Origin: Sphingobacterium thalpophilum | GTDB taxonomy: Bacteria; Bacteroidota; Bacteroidia; Sphingobacteriales; Sphingobacteriaceae | NCBI RefSeq assembly: GCF_038396785.1 | Contig: NZ_CP151087.1 | Coordinates: 5,332,001 to 5,396,000 of the forward strand | Length of the DNA: 64,000 nucleotides | Direction: 5' to 3' | Shown: piece after piece, positions 27,537 through 35,829 of the stretch | Position numbering within the stretch: the first letter of the stretch is position 1 | Layout: every line of letters starts with the position of its first letter | Made by a program: the position numbers and the translations under genes | Notes under the pieces: model-generated | The model's database searches: none | What the model saw: the letters and a program-made list of their open reading frames with translations, nothing else | What the model was told of the DNA's origin: nothing

Positions 27537-28304
27537 ATGGCACTGACTAATAAAATATTCCAACAAAGTGAGATTGAAAGTTTTGAATTCAATCACAAAG
27601 TTTTAAAAAACTGTTCATTTATCGATTGTACGATAAAAGGGAAAAGCTTCATGAACTCCATGTTTCGTGATTGTAAGTTCATTCGCTGTACCTTTATAGA
27701 CTGTAACTTTCAGTCTGTTGTTTTTCAGGAATCTGGGCTTTGGATGGAAAGTACATTCGAAGCGAACGATTTTTCGAAAGCCATTATTGGAAATTTAAAA
27801 ATTGAAAAGTCCTCCTTCCTTTACAATACATTTGACAAAACAACTTTCGATGGGACAAATTTGGTTCATGTGGTTTTTAAAGGAAAGATCAGTTCTTCAT
27901 GGTTTTATGGAATTCCTTTTACAGAAGATTTATACTCTACCAATCTTTTTATTCTCAAAAAAGCCAAACCATTAAAAACTCCCTTGATAAATTTCGGTCA
28001 TGCGGAATTGAAGGACGTTATATTTTCTCGAAGGCTAGATCTCTCCAGTACGGTTTTTCCAAACCAGGAACATCTTAAAATCATCAATAATCCAAGACGT
28101 TTTTTTGACAGTTTCCTCAAAAGGTCAAAAGAAGTATTCACGGATAATGAATCGTTAGTTTTCTGTCGGGACTTGGTAGATAATGTCTTGTATAAACCCG
28201 AAAATAGGGGTATGCCGATCATATTGGTTGATTTAAATCAATTTTATCCCTCATTGAATGAAAATAGAGATCGTCTTATTGTTGATCTCCTGAAAGCGGG
28301 ATAA
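27537..28304 (+). CDS. Pentapeptide-repeat-like protein
   Basis: 255 residues, no signal peptide or membrane helix. The first 115 residues show loose five-residue periodicity with central F/L (C-S-F-I-D, C-T-I-K-G, S-M-F-R-D, C-K-F-I-R, C-T-F-I-D, C-N-F-Q-S), as in right-handed quadrilateral beta-helices of pentapeptide-repeat proteins. Cysteines alternate in the first blades, which is unusual. The C-terminal 100 residues (about 155-255) are not repetitive and are not recognised. Some family members mimic DNA and protect gyrase (Qnr type) but most are uncharacterised; no function is assigned. Single gene followed by a terminator. Confidence 0.8.
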   Translation: MALTNKIFQQSEIESFEFNHKVLKNCSFIDCTIKGKSFMNSMFRDCKFIRCTFIDCNFQSVVFQESGLWMESTFEANDFSKAIIGNLKIEKSSFLYNTFDKTTFDGTNLVHVVFKGKISSSWFYGIPFTEDLYSTNLFILKKAKPLKTPLINFGHAELKDVIFSRRLDLSSTVFPNQEHLKIINNPRRFFDSFLKRSKEVFTDNESLVFCRDLVDNVLYKPENRGMPIILVDLNQFYPSLNENRDRLIVDLLKAG

Positions 28305-28334
28305 TCATATCATTCTATATATAATTGTTAATGC

Positions 28335-28370
28335 AAAGCCGTTTGGAGTTCCCAGCTCTAGCGGCTTTTT
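28335..28370 (+). terminator. Terminator after the pentapeptide-like gene
   Basis: Arms AAAGCCG (28335-28341) and CGGCTTT (28362-28368) with an inner GAG/CTC pair and a T5 tail. Confidence 0.75.
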
Positions 28371-28605
28371 CCCTGTATCCCTGCCGTTGCCATTGTTTGC
28401 TCTTGCCAGTGCCTTTGTTCACTCTTGTTCCTCGTAAACGCCTACCTGAGACCTAATGTTTATCTGGTTCACGAGGTAAACACTAGGCGATTCATAGGAA
28501 TTTGATTGGTTAATTGTAAAAGCAGGGCCGAAGCAGTCCAGTCAAAAGGCAGTGCAAGGGCCATAACTAATGGCGGCGGTTAAAATGCAAGCTGCTGTAT
28601 CATAG

Positions 28606-28635
28606 TTTTCTTATATTTTTGTATATATAAGAAAA
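28606..28635. promoter_or_regulatory. Promoter -7 element inside an 11-bp palindrome, candidate PadR operator
   Basis: Arms TTTTCTTATAT (28606-28616) and ATATAAGAAAA (28625-28635) flank eight bases. The -7 match TATTTTTG (28614-28621) lies inside. It ends 35 bases before the padR-type start codon, so binding there would block RNA polymerase; autorepression by the PadR-type protein is the natural reading. Confidence 0.5.
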
Positions 28636-28670
28636 TTAGGTATATTTAATTAATTGTTTAAGATGAAGGA

Positions 28671-29009
28671 ATGAAAGATACGAAGTTATTAAAAGGCACT
28701 TTACAAACGATTATTCTAAAGCTATTGTCTAGAACGAAAAGAATGTATGGCTATGAAATGACTCAACAAGTAAAACTCTTAACCGAAGGAGAGTTTATTC
28801 TGACTGAGGGAGCGCTCTACCCTGCATTACATAAGCTAGAAGCGGAAGGACTCCTGGATACAGCAATAGAAGTAGTCGATGGAAGAGCAAGAAAATATTA
28901 CTCCCTGACAGTGAAGGGAAAAAAAGCTCAGGTAAGTAAAATGAAAGATGCGTTGACCTTTGTGGAGAAGTTACAGGTTATCTTGAACACTAAACCAATT
29001 GTATCATGA
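28671..29009 (+). CDS. PadR-family transcriptional regulator
   Basis: 112-residue winged-helix protein of the short PadR subfamily (PadR-s2). It begins L-L-K-G-T-L-Q and has M-Y-G-Y-E-M-T in helix 2, E-G-A-L-Y-P-A-L-H-K-L-E in the recognition helix region (about 52-63), and the wing G-R-A-R-K-Y-Y-S-L-T. These are the family's hallmark residues. PadR proteins are usually repressors released by a small ligand. Its stop overlaps the start of the next gene (ATGA), so the two are translationally coupled; the operon continues into a cytolysin-like lipoprotein. A palindrome over the promoter suggests autoregulation. Confidence 0.94.
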   Translation: MKDTKLLKGTLQTIILKLLSRTKRMYGYEMTQQVKLLTEGEFILTEGALYPALHKLEAEGLLDTAIEVVDGRARKYYSLTVKGKKAQVSKMKDALTFVEKLQVILNTKPIVS

Positions 29010-29680
29010 CAGAAAAGAAATTGACCAAAGAGGAATTAGGTATTCTGATGGATTTTATTCGTTCTAAAGGATATCGTTATGTTGATGTTCAACTTGAAAT
29101 TCTGGATCACTTTGCTTGTAAGGTAGAGGAACTCATGTCTTCAGATGCCGGTATATATTTCAATCGAGCCATTGATCTCGCTTATGCCAGTTTTGGAGCG
29201 GCAGGTTTTGGAAACATTGCCGCTAGCTATGAATTGAATCTGCAACGTAAACAGATCAATAAATTTCCTGCTGATTTTTTACAATTCGTCAAGCATTGGC
29301 ATAGTGCAATTTATATCGTGTACTTCACATTGTTCTATTATTTTGTGCCGCTCGATGCAGATGCTTTTTGGACCGGATTAAAATTAGGGATGATCGGTAC
29401 ACTCGTTTTTTATATTCCAGTATACTTATTGCGGCATCGGCCTAGAGGGAGCAAATACTGCGTTTATCGCAATTATCTTGGTTTAACGATACCGATTATG
29501 GTTTTGATCATCGGGTTGGTTTCTTCTGAATGGATCGTTAATTATATTCCTTTAGCTTTGTATCGTGTTGTTATTCTTATTTTTATGTATGTTGGATTAG
29601 GAATTTTGTATATATTTGAAAAGAATCTAAAGGCCATTGTCCGACGGGTAGATGAGATCGAAGTGCTGCACCAGAGCTGA
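29006..29680 (+). CDS. Membrane protein coupled to PadR regulator
   Basis: 224 residues. The first 85 are soluble and helical, with Y-V-D-V-Q-L-E-I-L-D-H-F-A near residues 25-37; this stretch resembles the N-terminal domain of Bacteroidota membrane proteins that follow padR genes. About four or five membrane helices follow (about 93-115, 118-140, 155-172, 178-205). No catalytic motif seen. The start codon overlaps the padR-type stop and the next gene begins 18 bases after its stop. A sensor or accessory role for the operon is possible, but the function is unknown. Confidence 0.8.
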   Translation: MTEKKLTKEELGILMDFIRSKGYRYVDVQLEILDHFACKVEELMSSDAGIYFNRAIDLAYASFGAAGFGNIAASYELNLQRKQINKFPADFLQFVKHWHSAIYIVYFTLFYYFVPLDADAFWTGLKLGMIGTLVFYIPVYLLRHRPRGSKYCVYRNYLGLTIPIMVLIIGLVSSEWIVNYIPLALYRVVILIFMYVGLGILYIFEKNLKAIVRRVDEIEVLHQS

Positions 29681-29698
29681 CGATTAATTTTTTAAATT

Positions 29699-30694
29699 AT
29701 GAAATATCTTTTCCTGTTGTTACTAAGCATTTGTTTTTTGTCCAGCTGTGACAAAGAAGATATTGACTTTGACTCCACGGAGGTCGGTGGTGGAACAATG
29801 GCTAAAAGGTATCAATTTGAAGGGCGTTCCGTCGGGTTTTCGGTTAGCCAGATTTACGTGGATGGTACCACAAATAAAAACTTCTATTTGGGGACAGTTT
29901 GGGGATTAAAAGATACCACACCGCAACTAAAACTAACTTCCCTTCGTAACTATTATAAACCTTTCAAAAGCACAATTTCTTCTACACAACCCACTTTATC
30001 TCCCATTCATATTATTCCTGGATTTGATGCTGTGCGAGCTTTCGCGAAGAAAAGCAAGGGGGAACCGGCTGTTTTGAAGCAATCATCGGTAGGGGCATTT
30101 TTCGATTATAGGGCAATACGTTACCATCTTAATAATAGCCCTGACGTAGATAGTGTACTCAAATTGGTCCGTCACCATGATTCCACCACGATAAAAAGAG
30201 CTAATAGCCTGTTGTTGCGTCGAGAACATATTACATTTAGTCTCCAGGCGGATCTGAAAGACTATGAACAGGCTTTTAATAGGGATGCACTTGGGAAGTT
30301 AAAAAATACAGGTTATAATCCCTACTATGTTTCCTCAGTCAACTATGGTACACACTCAATCATGATGGGAGAAAGTGATTTTCCACGAGGTGATCTTAAA
30401 AATGTATTGGAAAAATTGCTGTACAATCAATTTCTGACGAAAACCGACGAAACGGTATTAAAAGGGTCCGACGTATTGGTTTATCTGCGCGGTGGACGTC
30501 AAACAAGTTTTATTAGACGCGCGACAGGTCTGGATGAAATTAAAAAACTTGTCATTGATTATAAAAATGAACTTGAACTGCAACAGAATAGCTTTGATTA
30601 TCCCATTAGCTATAGTCTAGGAGGCCTTAATTCCCATGGGCACCTGAAATTCTGGTACTCTTATGATTTTCTCGTCCGTGAGGAAAAAGAGTAA
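29699..30694 (+). CDS. Cholesterol-dependent-cytolysin-like lipoprotein lacking domain 4
   Basis: 331-residue lipoprotein (lipobox L-S-S-C, Cys17). From about residue 165 onward it can be aligned by eye with the thiol-activated cytolysin family: L-L-R-R-E-H-I-T-F-S-L-Q-A-D-L against the Y-K-Q-I-F-Y-T-V-S-A-D-L region, Y-V-S-S-V-N-Y-G (210-217) against V-S-N-V-A-Y-G-R, the Gly265-Gly266 pair in Y-L-R-G-G-R, G-L-D-E-I-K-K-L-V, and Y-P-I-S-Y-S (301-306). The protein ends where perfringolysin would enter domain 4, so the cholesterol-binding Ig domain with the Trp-rich undecapeptide is absent. The usual Arg after Y-G is Thr218. It would belong to the CDC-like (CDCL) group of pore-forming proteins. 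Lipid anchoring implies surface or periplasmic location. Third gene of a PadR-led operon. Activity and target are unknown. Confidence 0.75.
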   Translation: MKYLFLLLLSICFLSSCDKEDIDFDSTEVGGGTMAKRYQFEGRSVGFSVSQIYVDGTTNKNFYLGTVWGLKDTTPQLKLTSLRNYYKPFKSTISSTQPTLSPIHIIPGFDAVRAFAKKSKGEPAVLKQSSVGAFFDYRAIRYHLNNSPDVDSVLKLVRHHDSTTIKRANSLLLRREHITFSLQADLKDYEQAFNRDALGKLKNTGYNPYYVSSVNYGTHSIMMGESDFPRGDLKNVLEKLLYNQFLTKTDETVLKGSDVLVYLRGGRQTSFIRRATGLDEIKKLVIDYKNELELQQNSFDYPISYSLGGLNSHGHLKFWYSYDFLVREEKE

Positions 30695-30732
30695 TTTTTA
30701 TTTAAACAAATAGATAATTAAAGAATATTTTT

Positions 30733-30740
30733 TACATTTG
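30733..30740 (+). promoter_or_regulatory. Candidate -7 element
   Basis: TACATTTG, a perfect TAnnTTTG match, 123 bases before the DUF2306-like start. No clear -33 TTTG at the right distance, so the call is tentative. Confidence 0.3.
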
Positions 30741-30862
30741 GCCAATTGTCGCAAACGGCATTATAGTGTTGTTTTTTGTCTATCTATTTTAAATGTGGCA
30801 TAACCATTAGCCTTTTTGCTTCAATACCATTATTAGCTATAAACAATTATTAAAGAAGAACT

Positions 30863-31528
30863 ATGGAAGAAACAATTAAGACATTGATCTACGTTCACGC
30901 ATTTTTTGGTGGGATAGGATTGATTACCGGCCTGATAAGTGTGGCTGTAAAAAAGGGGGGAGCAGGGCACAAGAAAATGGGGATTATATTTTCCTATGCG
31001 ATGGTGATTAGTTCTTTAATTTCACTCGTTATTGCGAGGATGCCGGGCCACGAAAACACATTTTTATTTTTGATCGGTATCTTTACCATCTATCTCATTC
31101 TAGCAGGTAATCGCGCATTGACTTTACGCAGTAAAATTAAACAAAAGGCCGATTGGAAAGACAAACTGATTTCCGCCACGATGCTACTTGTATCGATCGG
31201 TATGTTATGTCTTGGTTTAATTGGATTGGTACAACAGGTGGCAAATTCTGTTTTATATGTCTTTTTTGGTGGTTTTGGTGCATTTATGAGTATTCGGGAT
31301 TTTCAGCTGTTTAAAAGTTTCAAAGAAAAGAAAAATGCCTGGCTGGTCAGTCACTTGGGCCGTATGGTAGGCGCATTGATTGCGTCGGTGACTGCATTTT
31401 TAGTTGCTGGGATTCAGCTTGGCTCAACACTGGTTTGGATTATGCCAACTATCATTGGCACCGTGTATATCATCTATTCCAATCGAGCATTGAACAAAAG
31501 TAAAGTACTTCGTACGGATTTGCATTAA
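30863..31528 (+). CDS. DUF2306-like integral membrane protein
   Basis: 221 residues with about seven membrane helices (about 8-27, 41-58, 65-85, 103-122, 125-142, 165-185, 190-207). The N-terminal I-Y-V-H-A-F-F-G-G and the G-x-G-H-K-K-M-G stretch after the first helix are typical of DUF2306 and related predicted membrane proteins, where His residues may bind a metal or haem; that is only inference. It is separated from the cytolysin-like gene by 168 bases with its own -7-like element, so it is probably not part of that operon. Confidence 0.75.
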   Translation: MEETIKTLIYVHAFFGGIGLITGLISVAVKKGGAGHKKMGIIFSYAMVISSLISLVIARMPGHENTFLFLIGIFTIYLILAGNRALTLRSKIKQKADWKDKLISATMLLVSIGMLCLGLIGLVQQVANSVLYVFFGGFGAFMSIRDFQLFKSFKEKKNAWLVSHLGRMVGALIASVTAFLVAGIQLGSTLVWIMPTIIGTVYIIYSNRALNKSKVLRTDLH

Positions 31529-31540
31529 TCTAGCGAGTTC

Positions 31541-31597
31541 AAATCAAGCATTAAAAAGGCCTAAGTAAAAAACTTAGGCCTTTTTAATGCTTGATTT
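31541..31597. terminator. Bidirectional terminator, 25-bp perfect stem
   Basis: Arms 31541-31565 and 31573-31597 are perfectly complementary around a seven-base loop. It lies between convergent genes and can serve both. Confidence 0.88.
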
Positions 31598-31629
31598 TAT
31601 GCAGATGAATCGTTGTCAGGAGGCATTTT

Positions 31630-32565
31630 TTATGACTTTTTTTTACGTTGATTTTTGATCCAATTCAATGCAATAGCACTTGGTTCACGCGATGCCGAAA
31701 GGCTTGTATTGTGATCTAATAAAGGAAATAAGCAATATTCGAAGAGCTTTCCCTGTGCTTTCAGTGCATTGATATGTTCAATCGATAAGCCTACAGGTAT
31801 TTGGATATCTTTGGATCCAAAAAGCCAGAGTCCTGGAGTTGTTATCGTTTTAAGTGATGTCATCGGATCGGTATTTGTAAATTGATAGCGATCTGGATCA
31901 TTCGCTACATGTTGTCGGGCCTCGGCTTCCGTATGTTTATCCCAAAAATCTTTTTTTCCATTTGTAAAGAACTGGAAGCGGAGCTGCTCACGGGCAGGGA
32001 TAACTGCTCCACTGTACAATACAAAAAAGTCGACCAAAGGATTTTGGTTAGTAGCTAAAGGAATGATCCATCCCGCTTGGCTGAATCCCAATAGCCCCAT
32101 AGGAATGTTCGTTTTCCCTAGCTGCTGATGGAATACTTTTACCGCTGCTTGTGCATCTTTAGCGAGGAGGTGGAGGTTGGCAGAATCGATATTATTGGTA
32201 CCGACCTCAGGGCCAGCATAGGTCCCCTCAGATTTTCCTACTCCGCGCTTGTCATAAGTAAATACGGCAATACCGTTTTTGGCTAAATATGAGGCAAACT
32301 CCATCATTCTTTTCTCTTGTCCAGAACCATGTATGAGGACAATGGCAGCATGGGCGCTTCGAGGCTGAAGCATGGTTCCTGCCAAGTTAATACCCTCACT
32401 CTTAAATACAATATCTTTTGTAGACCAGTCTAAAGATTGCGCTTTTGTATGCTGTGCAAAGAACACACAATAAATGGCGATAAGAAAAGGTAGCGTACTA
32501 AATGTAATCCGCTGTAAGGGAGAATAGTTCGTCAAGGAACAGTCTAATGGATAAGTTTTAGGCAT
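31630..32565 (-). CDS. Secreted alpha/beta-hydrolase
   Basis: 311 residues from ATG 32565. A longer in-frame reading to 32742 exists, but it would add 59 residues before the signal-anchor, and the ATG at 32565 is followed by a hydrophobic segment ending H-T-K-A-Q, a plausible signal peptide. Alpha/beta-hydrolase landmarks: oxyanion region I-H-G-S-G, Y-D-K-R-G-V-G-K-S, nucleophile elbow G-F-S-Q-A-G, W-L-F-G-S-K-D with the acid, and the catalytic His in L-D-H-N. All are present, so the enzyme should be active. It may be an esterase or peptidase; the substrate is unknown. Convergent with the DUF2306-like gene. Confidence 0.85.
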   Translation of the reverse strand: MPKTYPLDCSLTNYSPLQRITFSTLPFLIAIYCVFFAQHTKAQSLDWSTKDIVFKSEGINLAGTMLQPRSAHAAIVLIHGSGQEKRMMEFASYLAKNGIAVFTYDKRGVGKSEGTYAGPEVGTNNIDSANLHLLAKDAQAAVKVFHQQLGKTNIPMGLLGFSQAGWIIPLATNQNPLVDFFVLYSGAVIPAREQLRFQFFTNGKKDFWDKHTEAEARQHVANDPDRYQFTNTDPMTSLKTITTPGLWLFGSKDIQIPVGLSIEHINALKAQGKLFEYCLFPLLDHNTSLSASREPSAIALNWIKNQRKKKS

Positions 32566-32763
32566 AATTAATTCGGTGTTAAATTTACTTTTGTCTAAAG
32601 TAATGGGTTTAATTCTAAAAAGTGTGCGTTTTTCGGTAGACTGTGGATTTGAATCGGTAAATCGTACTATTTTCGTTGTAAATGGCGGACTAAAATTCTC
32701 TCGAATCCTCTGCTTGGCATTTCGCAGATACACTATGTCCATTCCTGAAAAAAGTTTACAAAA

Positions 32764-32832
32764 GGTCTAATACAGCTCTTACTTTACGGTTGGTCTTATA
32801 CGGCTCTTGCTTCACAGTTGGTTTTATATGGG
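32764..32832. repeat. 28-bp imperfect tandem repeat, about 2.4 copies
   Basis: Copy 1 32764-32791 and copy 2 32792-32819 differ at six positions; both start GGTCT and end in CAGTT or CGGTT. A third copy starts at 32820 with GGTTTTATATG and fades out. Short tandem arrays of this kind arise by slippage; a role is unknown. Confidence 0.65.
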
Positions 32833-33142
32833 GGGCTATATTTTGTGGGTAGAAACTAGCGATCAAATTTACTTTTGATCCGTTTTATAATCGTTATTTC
32901 TACGGAACTTATTCGGTCTTTATTCGCTTTCATCCGAATGAAGTCCGAATGAGGTCCCTATAAAGTCCGTGTTAGCTCCCTGAAAATTAAGAAAGTTTGT
33001 GGGAAATAAAATAGCGATGGAATAAGATTCGTTAACAGTGTTTTAAGTTTTTCTTTCGTGTTGTATAACGTAATATATCCTTTATCAAAAGTTAACATCT
33101 GAAAATTATTTTTGAGTTGAATGAAGCGATTGTTCCTTTGGT

Positions 33143-33187
33143 AGTTTTCCTTAAGGAAAACTCAGCAAGTAAGAAAAACTCAGCAAG
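33143..33187 (+). repeat. 20-bp palindrome and duplicated 14-mer upstream of the phosphate transporter
   Basis: Perfect palindrome AGTTTTCCTTAAGGAAAACT (33143-33162), overlapping the first of two direct copies GAAAACTCAGCAAG (33156-33169) and GAAAAACTCAGCAAG (33173-33187). It ends 29 bases before the start codon at 33217, where it may serve as an operator or an mRNA leader structure. Confidence 0.6.
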
Positions 33188-33216
33188 GACAACCATAAAT
33201 CTTATGAAAGAATAAT

Positions 33217-34635
33217 ATGCAAATTTTCTGCAACATGATTCCTCTCTTAGGGGAAACCGATCTTAGTACTGGACTTCTTATTGTTTTTGCCCTTTGTTTA
33301 TTTGCCGTTGTGGCCTTTGAATTTGTCAATGGCTTTCATGATACCGCGAATGCTGTTGCAACGGTAATTTATACCAAAGCACTTAAACCAATTGTAGCCA
33401 TTCCTTGGTCTGGCTTTTGGAATTTTCTAGGTGTTTTTGCAGGTGGGATCGCAGTGGCTATGGGAATACTTAAATTGGTGCCTCTCGATACCTTAATGGC
33501 ACTACCGGTTTCGGTAGGCGCTTGCCTGGTCCTTGCTGTATTATTAGCGGCTATTATCTGGAATTTGGGGACTTGGTATTTTGGTATTCCTTGTTCGAGT
33601 TCACATACCTTGATTGGTGCCCTTATCGGGGCTGGTATAGGCTTCACCTGGTATTATGGTGGCAGTGGTGTCAATTGGCATAAGGCCGAGGAAATTGGTC
33701 TTTCTTTGATTCTCTCACCTTTGATTGGTTTTGGTCTAGCGGTGTTATTGATGCTCTTTTTAAAGCATGTCGTCCGTTATAAAGCACTTTTTCACATCCC
33801 ACAAGGGGAAGATGACAGACCTCCCTTGTTAGTACGCGGTATTCTTATACTGACCTGTACATTGGTCAGTTTTTTTCACGGTAGCAACGATGGACAAAAA
33901 GGAGTAGGACTGTTTATGTTGATCTTAATTGCATTTCTGCCTGCTCGTTTTGCAATAAACCATTCCGTACCAGATGCGGCTGTCATTAAAACGCTCGATC
34001 AAACGGAAATCGTGTTACAGACAATTGCTTCCAGTAATGTCGCTCAGGGAACGATGTTTGTGCAAGTCAATCAGGAGATTGAACAAGTCAAGCTGCATTT
34101 GATGGATAAAAGTGTAACGGATAAAGCAGGGACTTTTAAATTCAGAAAAGAGGTTGAAGGTTTAGTTAAATCCATTGCTACATTAGAGAGCAGTAAACAG
34201 ATCGATATCAATCCTGAAAATCGATTGGAGCTTAATCGTAAGTTGGGCGAATTGAAACATCTTACGGACTTTGCACCGATCTGGGTGATCTTAACTATTT
34301 CAATCGCCTTAGGTCTTGGGACAATGATCGGTTGGAAACGTATTGTAGTAACGATTGGTGAAAAAATAGGAAATGAACATTTAAGTTATGCTCAAGGAGC
34401 CTCAAGCGAGATTGTTGCTGCTTCGACAATTGGTATCAGTACCGTATTGGGTTTGCCGGTTAGTACAACGCATGTGCTTTCAAGTGGTATTGCCGGTTCA
34501 ATGGTCGCTTCTGGAGGAAAGAGCAATCTAAATAAAGGGACACTCAAAAGTATCGGTCTTGCCTGGGTACTTACTTTACCCGTGTCAATTGGCTTGGCAT
34601 TATTACTATTTGTATTCTTCCATCTTTTTATTTAG
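33217..34635 (+). CDS. PiT-family inorganic phosphate (or divalent metal-phosphate) permease
   Basis: 472-residue inner-membrane transporter that moves phosphate with protons or as a metal complex. Both family repeats are present: N-terminal F-E-F-V-N-G-F-H-D-T-A-N-A-V-A (about 28-42) and the central F-F-H-G-S-N-D-G-Q-K-G (about 218-228), plus S-S-S-H-T-L and S-T-T-H-V-L motifs in the two halves. About ten membrane helices; a long cytosolic loop (about 255-350) separates the halves. Start at 33217 is ATG; ATG 33235 would remove six residues and is also possible. A universal stress protein gene follows 81 bases later. Confidence 0.94.
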   Translation: MQIFCNMIPLLGETDLSTGLLIVFALCLFAVVAFEFVNGFHDTANAVATVIYTKALKPIVAIPWSGFWNFLGVFAGGIAVAMGILKLVPLDTLMALPVSVGACLVLAVLLAAIIWNLGTWYFGIPCSSSHTLIGALIGAGIGFTWYYGGSGVNWHKAEEIGLSLILSPLIGFGLAVLLMLFLKHVVRYKALFHIPQGEDDRPPLLVRGILILTCTLVSFFHGSNDGQKGVGLFMLILIAFLPARFAINHSVPDAAVIKTLDQTEIVLQTIASSNVAQGTMFVQVNQEIEQVKLHLMDKSVTDKAGTFKFRKEVEGLVKSIATLESSKQIDINPENRLELNRKLGELKHLTDFAPIWVILTISIALGLGTMIGWKRIVVTIGEKIGNEHLSYAQGASSEIVAASTIGISTVLGLPVSTTHVLSSGIAGSMVASGGKSNLNKGTLKSIGLAWVLTLPVSIGLALLLFVFFHLFI

Positions 34636-34716
34636 TTGATTGTTATCTGAATGTTTTTGTCATCCATTGCATTTGTACACATGGCTATTGACAGGTAAAT
34701 ATTAAAAACTTAAAAA

Positions 34717-35550
34717 ATGAAACAAATTCTTGTTGCCTCCGATTTTTCAATCAATGCAAGTCATGCTTTGCGTTACGCCTTGTCTTTGGCTTCTCGTTTG
34801 AATATGGAAGTTGCTGTTGTACATGCCATACACCCGACAGAAGGGATCAACAACAGTACTTATAACGCGATCTTTATAGAAGATTATTACGCTAGAAAAC
34901 GTGCTGCTTTGCAAGAATGGACTGATCAGGTGGTCCAGGAAAATAAATACAATGACCTCAAAGTGCGAACCGTTGTTGAAGTAGGTTATCTGCGTAATGT
35001 AGTCACAAAGTATGTTGAATATACGGATGTTTCTTTTTTGGTGATGGGAATTACCGGGGCGACAGGCATTAAAGAAATTGTCGGTAGTAATGCGAGTATG
35101 GCTGTGACAAAATTGCGTATTCCGACCTTGATTGTACCTCCTGAAAGTAATCTGTCGGTTATTCCAGTCATTACATTGGCAACGGATTATAAAACAACAA
35201 AATTGTCTGTTCGTGATGTCAAAGCGCTCAATCGTATTTTAAAACTTTCAGACCCCAAGAAGTTGGAAATTCTACACGTCTCAGAAAGGGATTTGGACGA
35301 AAAGCTGGTGCGTAATGGGGAGAAAAAAATGCGTCAGTTGCTTCCTAACGTAGATATCAACTTTAATTATGTGGATGAGGATGATACACGGCCATCACAT
35401 GCGATCATTGACTTTGTTGAAAACAATCAGACCGATATTCTGTGTTTGGTCAAACGCAACCATAATATGATTTACCGTTTATTTGCAAGTAGTACGGTGA
35501 ATGAAGTTTTGAACCGATCAGTTAAAGCGATTTTGGTTTTGCATGAATAA
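34717..35550 (+). CDS. Universal stress protein, tandem UspA domains
   Basis: 277-residue cytosolic protein with two UspA-type units (about 1-146 and 150-277). The first has D-F-S-x-N-A near the start and a G-x-x-G type ATP loop around G-I-T-G-A-T-G (115-121), with the following S-N-A-S contacting phosphate. The second ends with the V-K-A-I-L-V-L strand and has a weaker ATP loop. Tandem Usp proteins next to transporters are common in Bacteroidota; a function in stress survival is assumed from the family only. Confidence 0.88.
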   Translation: MKQILVASDFSINASHALRYALSLASRLNMEVAVVHAIHPTEGINNSTYNAIFIEDYYARKRAALQEWTDQVVQENKYNDLKVRTVVEVGYLRNVVTKYVEYTDVSFLVMGITGATGIKEIVGSNASMAVTKLRIPTLIVPPESNLSVIPVITLATDYKTTKLSVRDVKALNRILKLSDPKKLEILHVSERDLDEKLVRNGEKKMRQLLPNVDINFNYVDEDDTRPSHAIIDFVENNQTDILCLVKRNHNMIYRLFASSTVNEVLNRSVKAILVLHE

Positions 35551-35582
35551 TCTGAATGGAAACTTTTTTTACGCTATATATC

Positions 35583-35616
35583 AAGCCGTTTTGGATTTTC
35601 CAAGCGGCTTTTTTCT
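35583..35616 (+). terminator. Intrinsic terminator after usp gene
   Basis: Stem AAGCCG...CGGCTT with inner TTGG/CCAA, small bulge, and T6 tail. Confidence 0.85.
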
Positions 35617-35829
35617 TGACTTTACCAATGCTGCAGAACGCGTTAGCGCGGAAAATTCGAGTTGTCTGATCCATTGTTTAAGTCCCAATTTTCGGAATCG
35701 CTAAATTGAACAAACGGTTGCGTTTTGATCAGAGTTGCCAATGCTGATAATTCTCGTTATTATCGTAAGGTTATAGTCTGTTCGTAAGCAGATTGACTAT
35801 CGTTTGTTCGTTTATAAAATAAGAAAATT

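Larger units (their letters stand above)
28305..28670. other. 366-bp intergenic before the PadR operon
   Basis: Contains the terminator at 28335-28370 and the palindrome/promoter at 28606-28635. Between them (28371-28600) there is only a short inverted pair CGCCTA/TAGGCG (28439 and 28484) and no credible gene. Confidence 0.55.
32566..33216. other. 651-bp intergenic region with repeats
   Basis: Divergent region between the hydrolase and the PiT transporter. Contains imperfect 28-bp tandem repeats (32764-32830), a T-C-C-G-A-A-T-G-rich stretch around 32925-32960 with two short direct repeats, and a palindrome plus direct repeats just before the transporter (33143-33187). No credible protein gene. 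Confidence 0.5.

Noticed and set aside
31630-32742. Longer start for the alpha/beta hydrolase
   Set aside because: 59 extra residues before the hydrophobic signal with no family support; ATG 32565 preferred.
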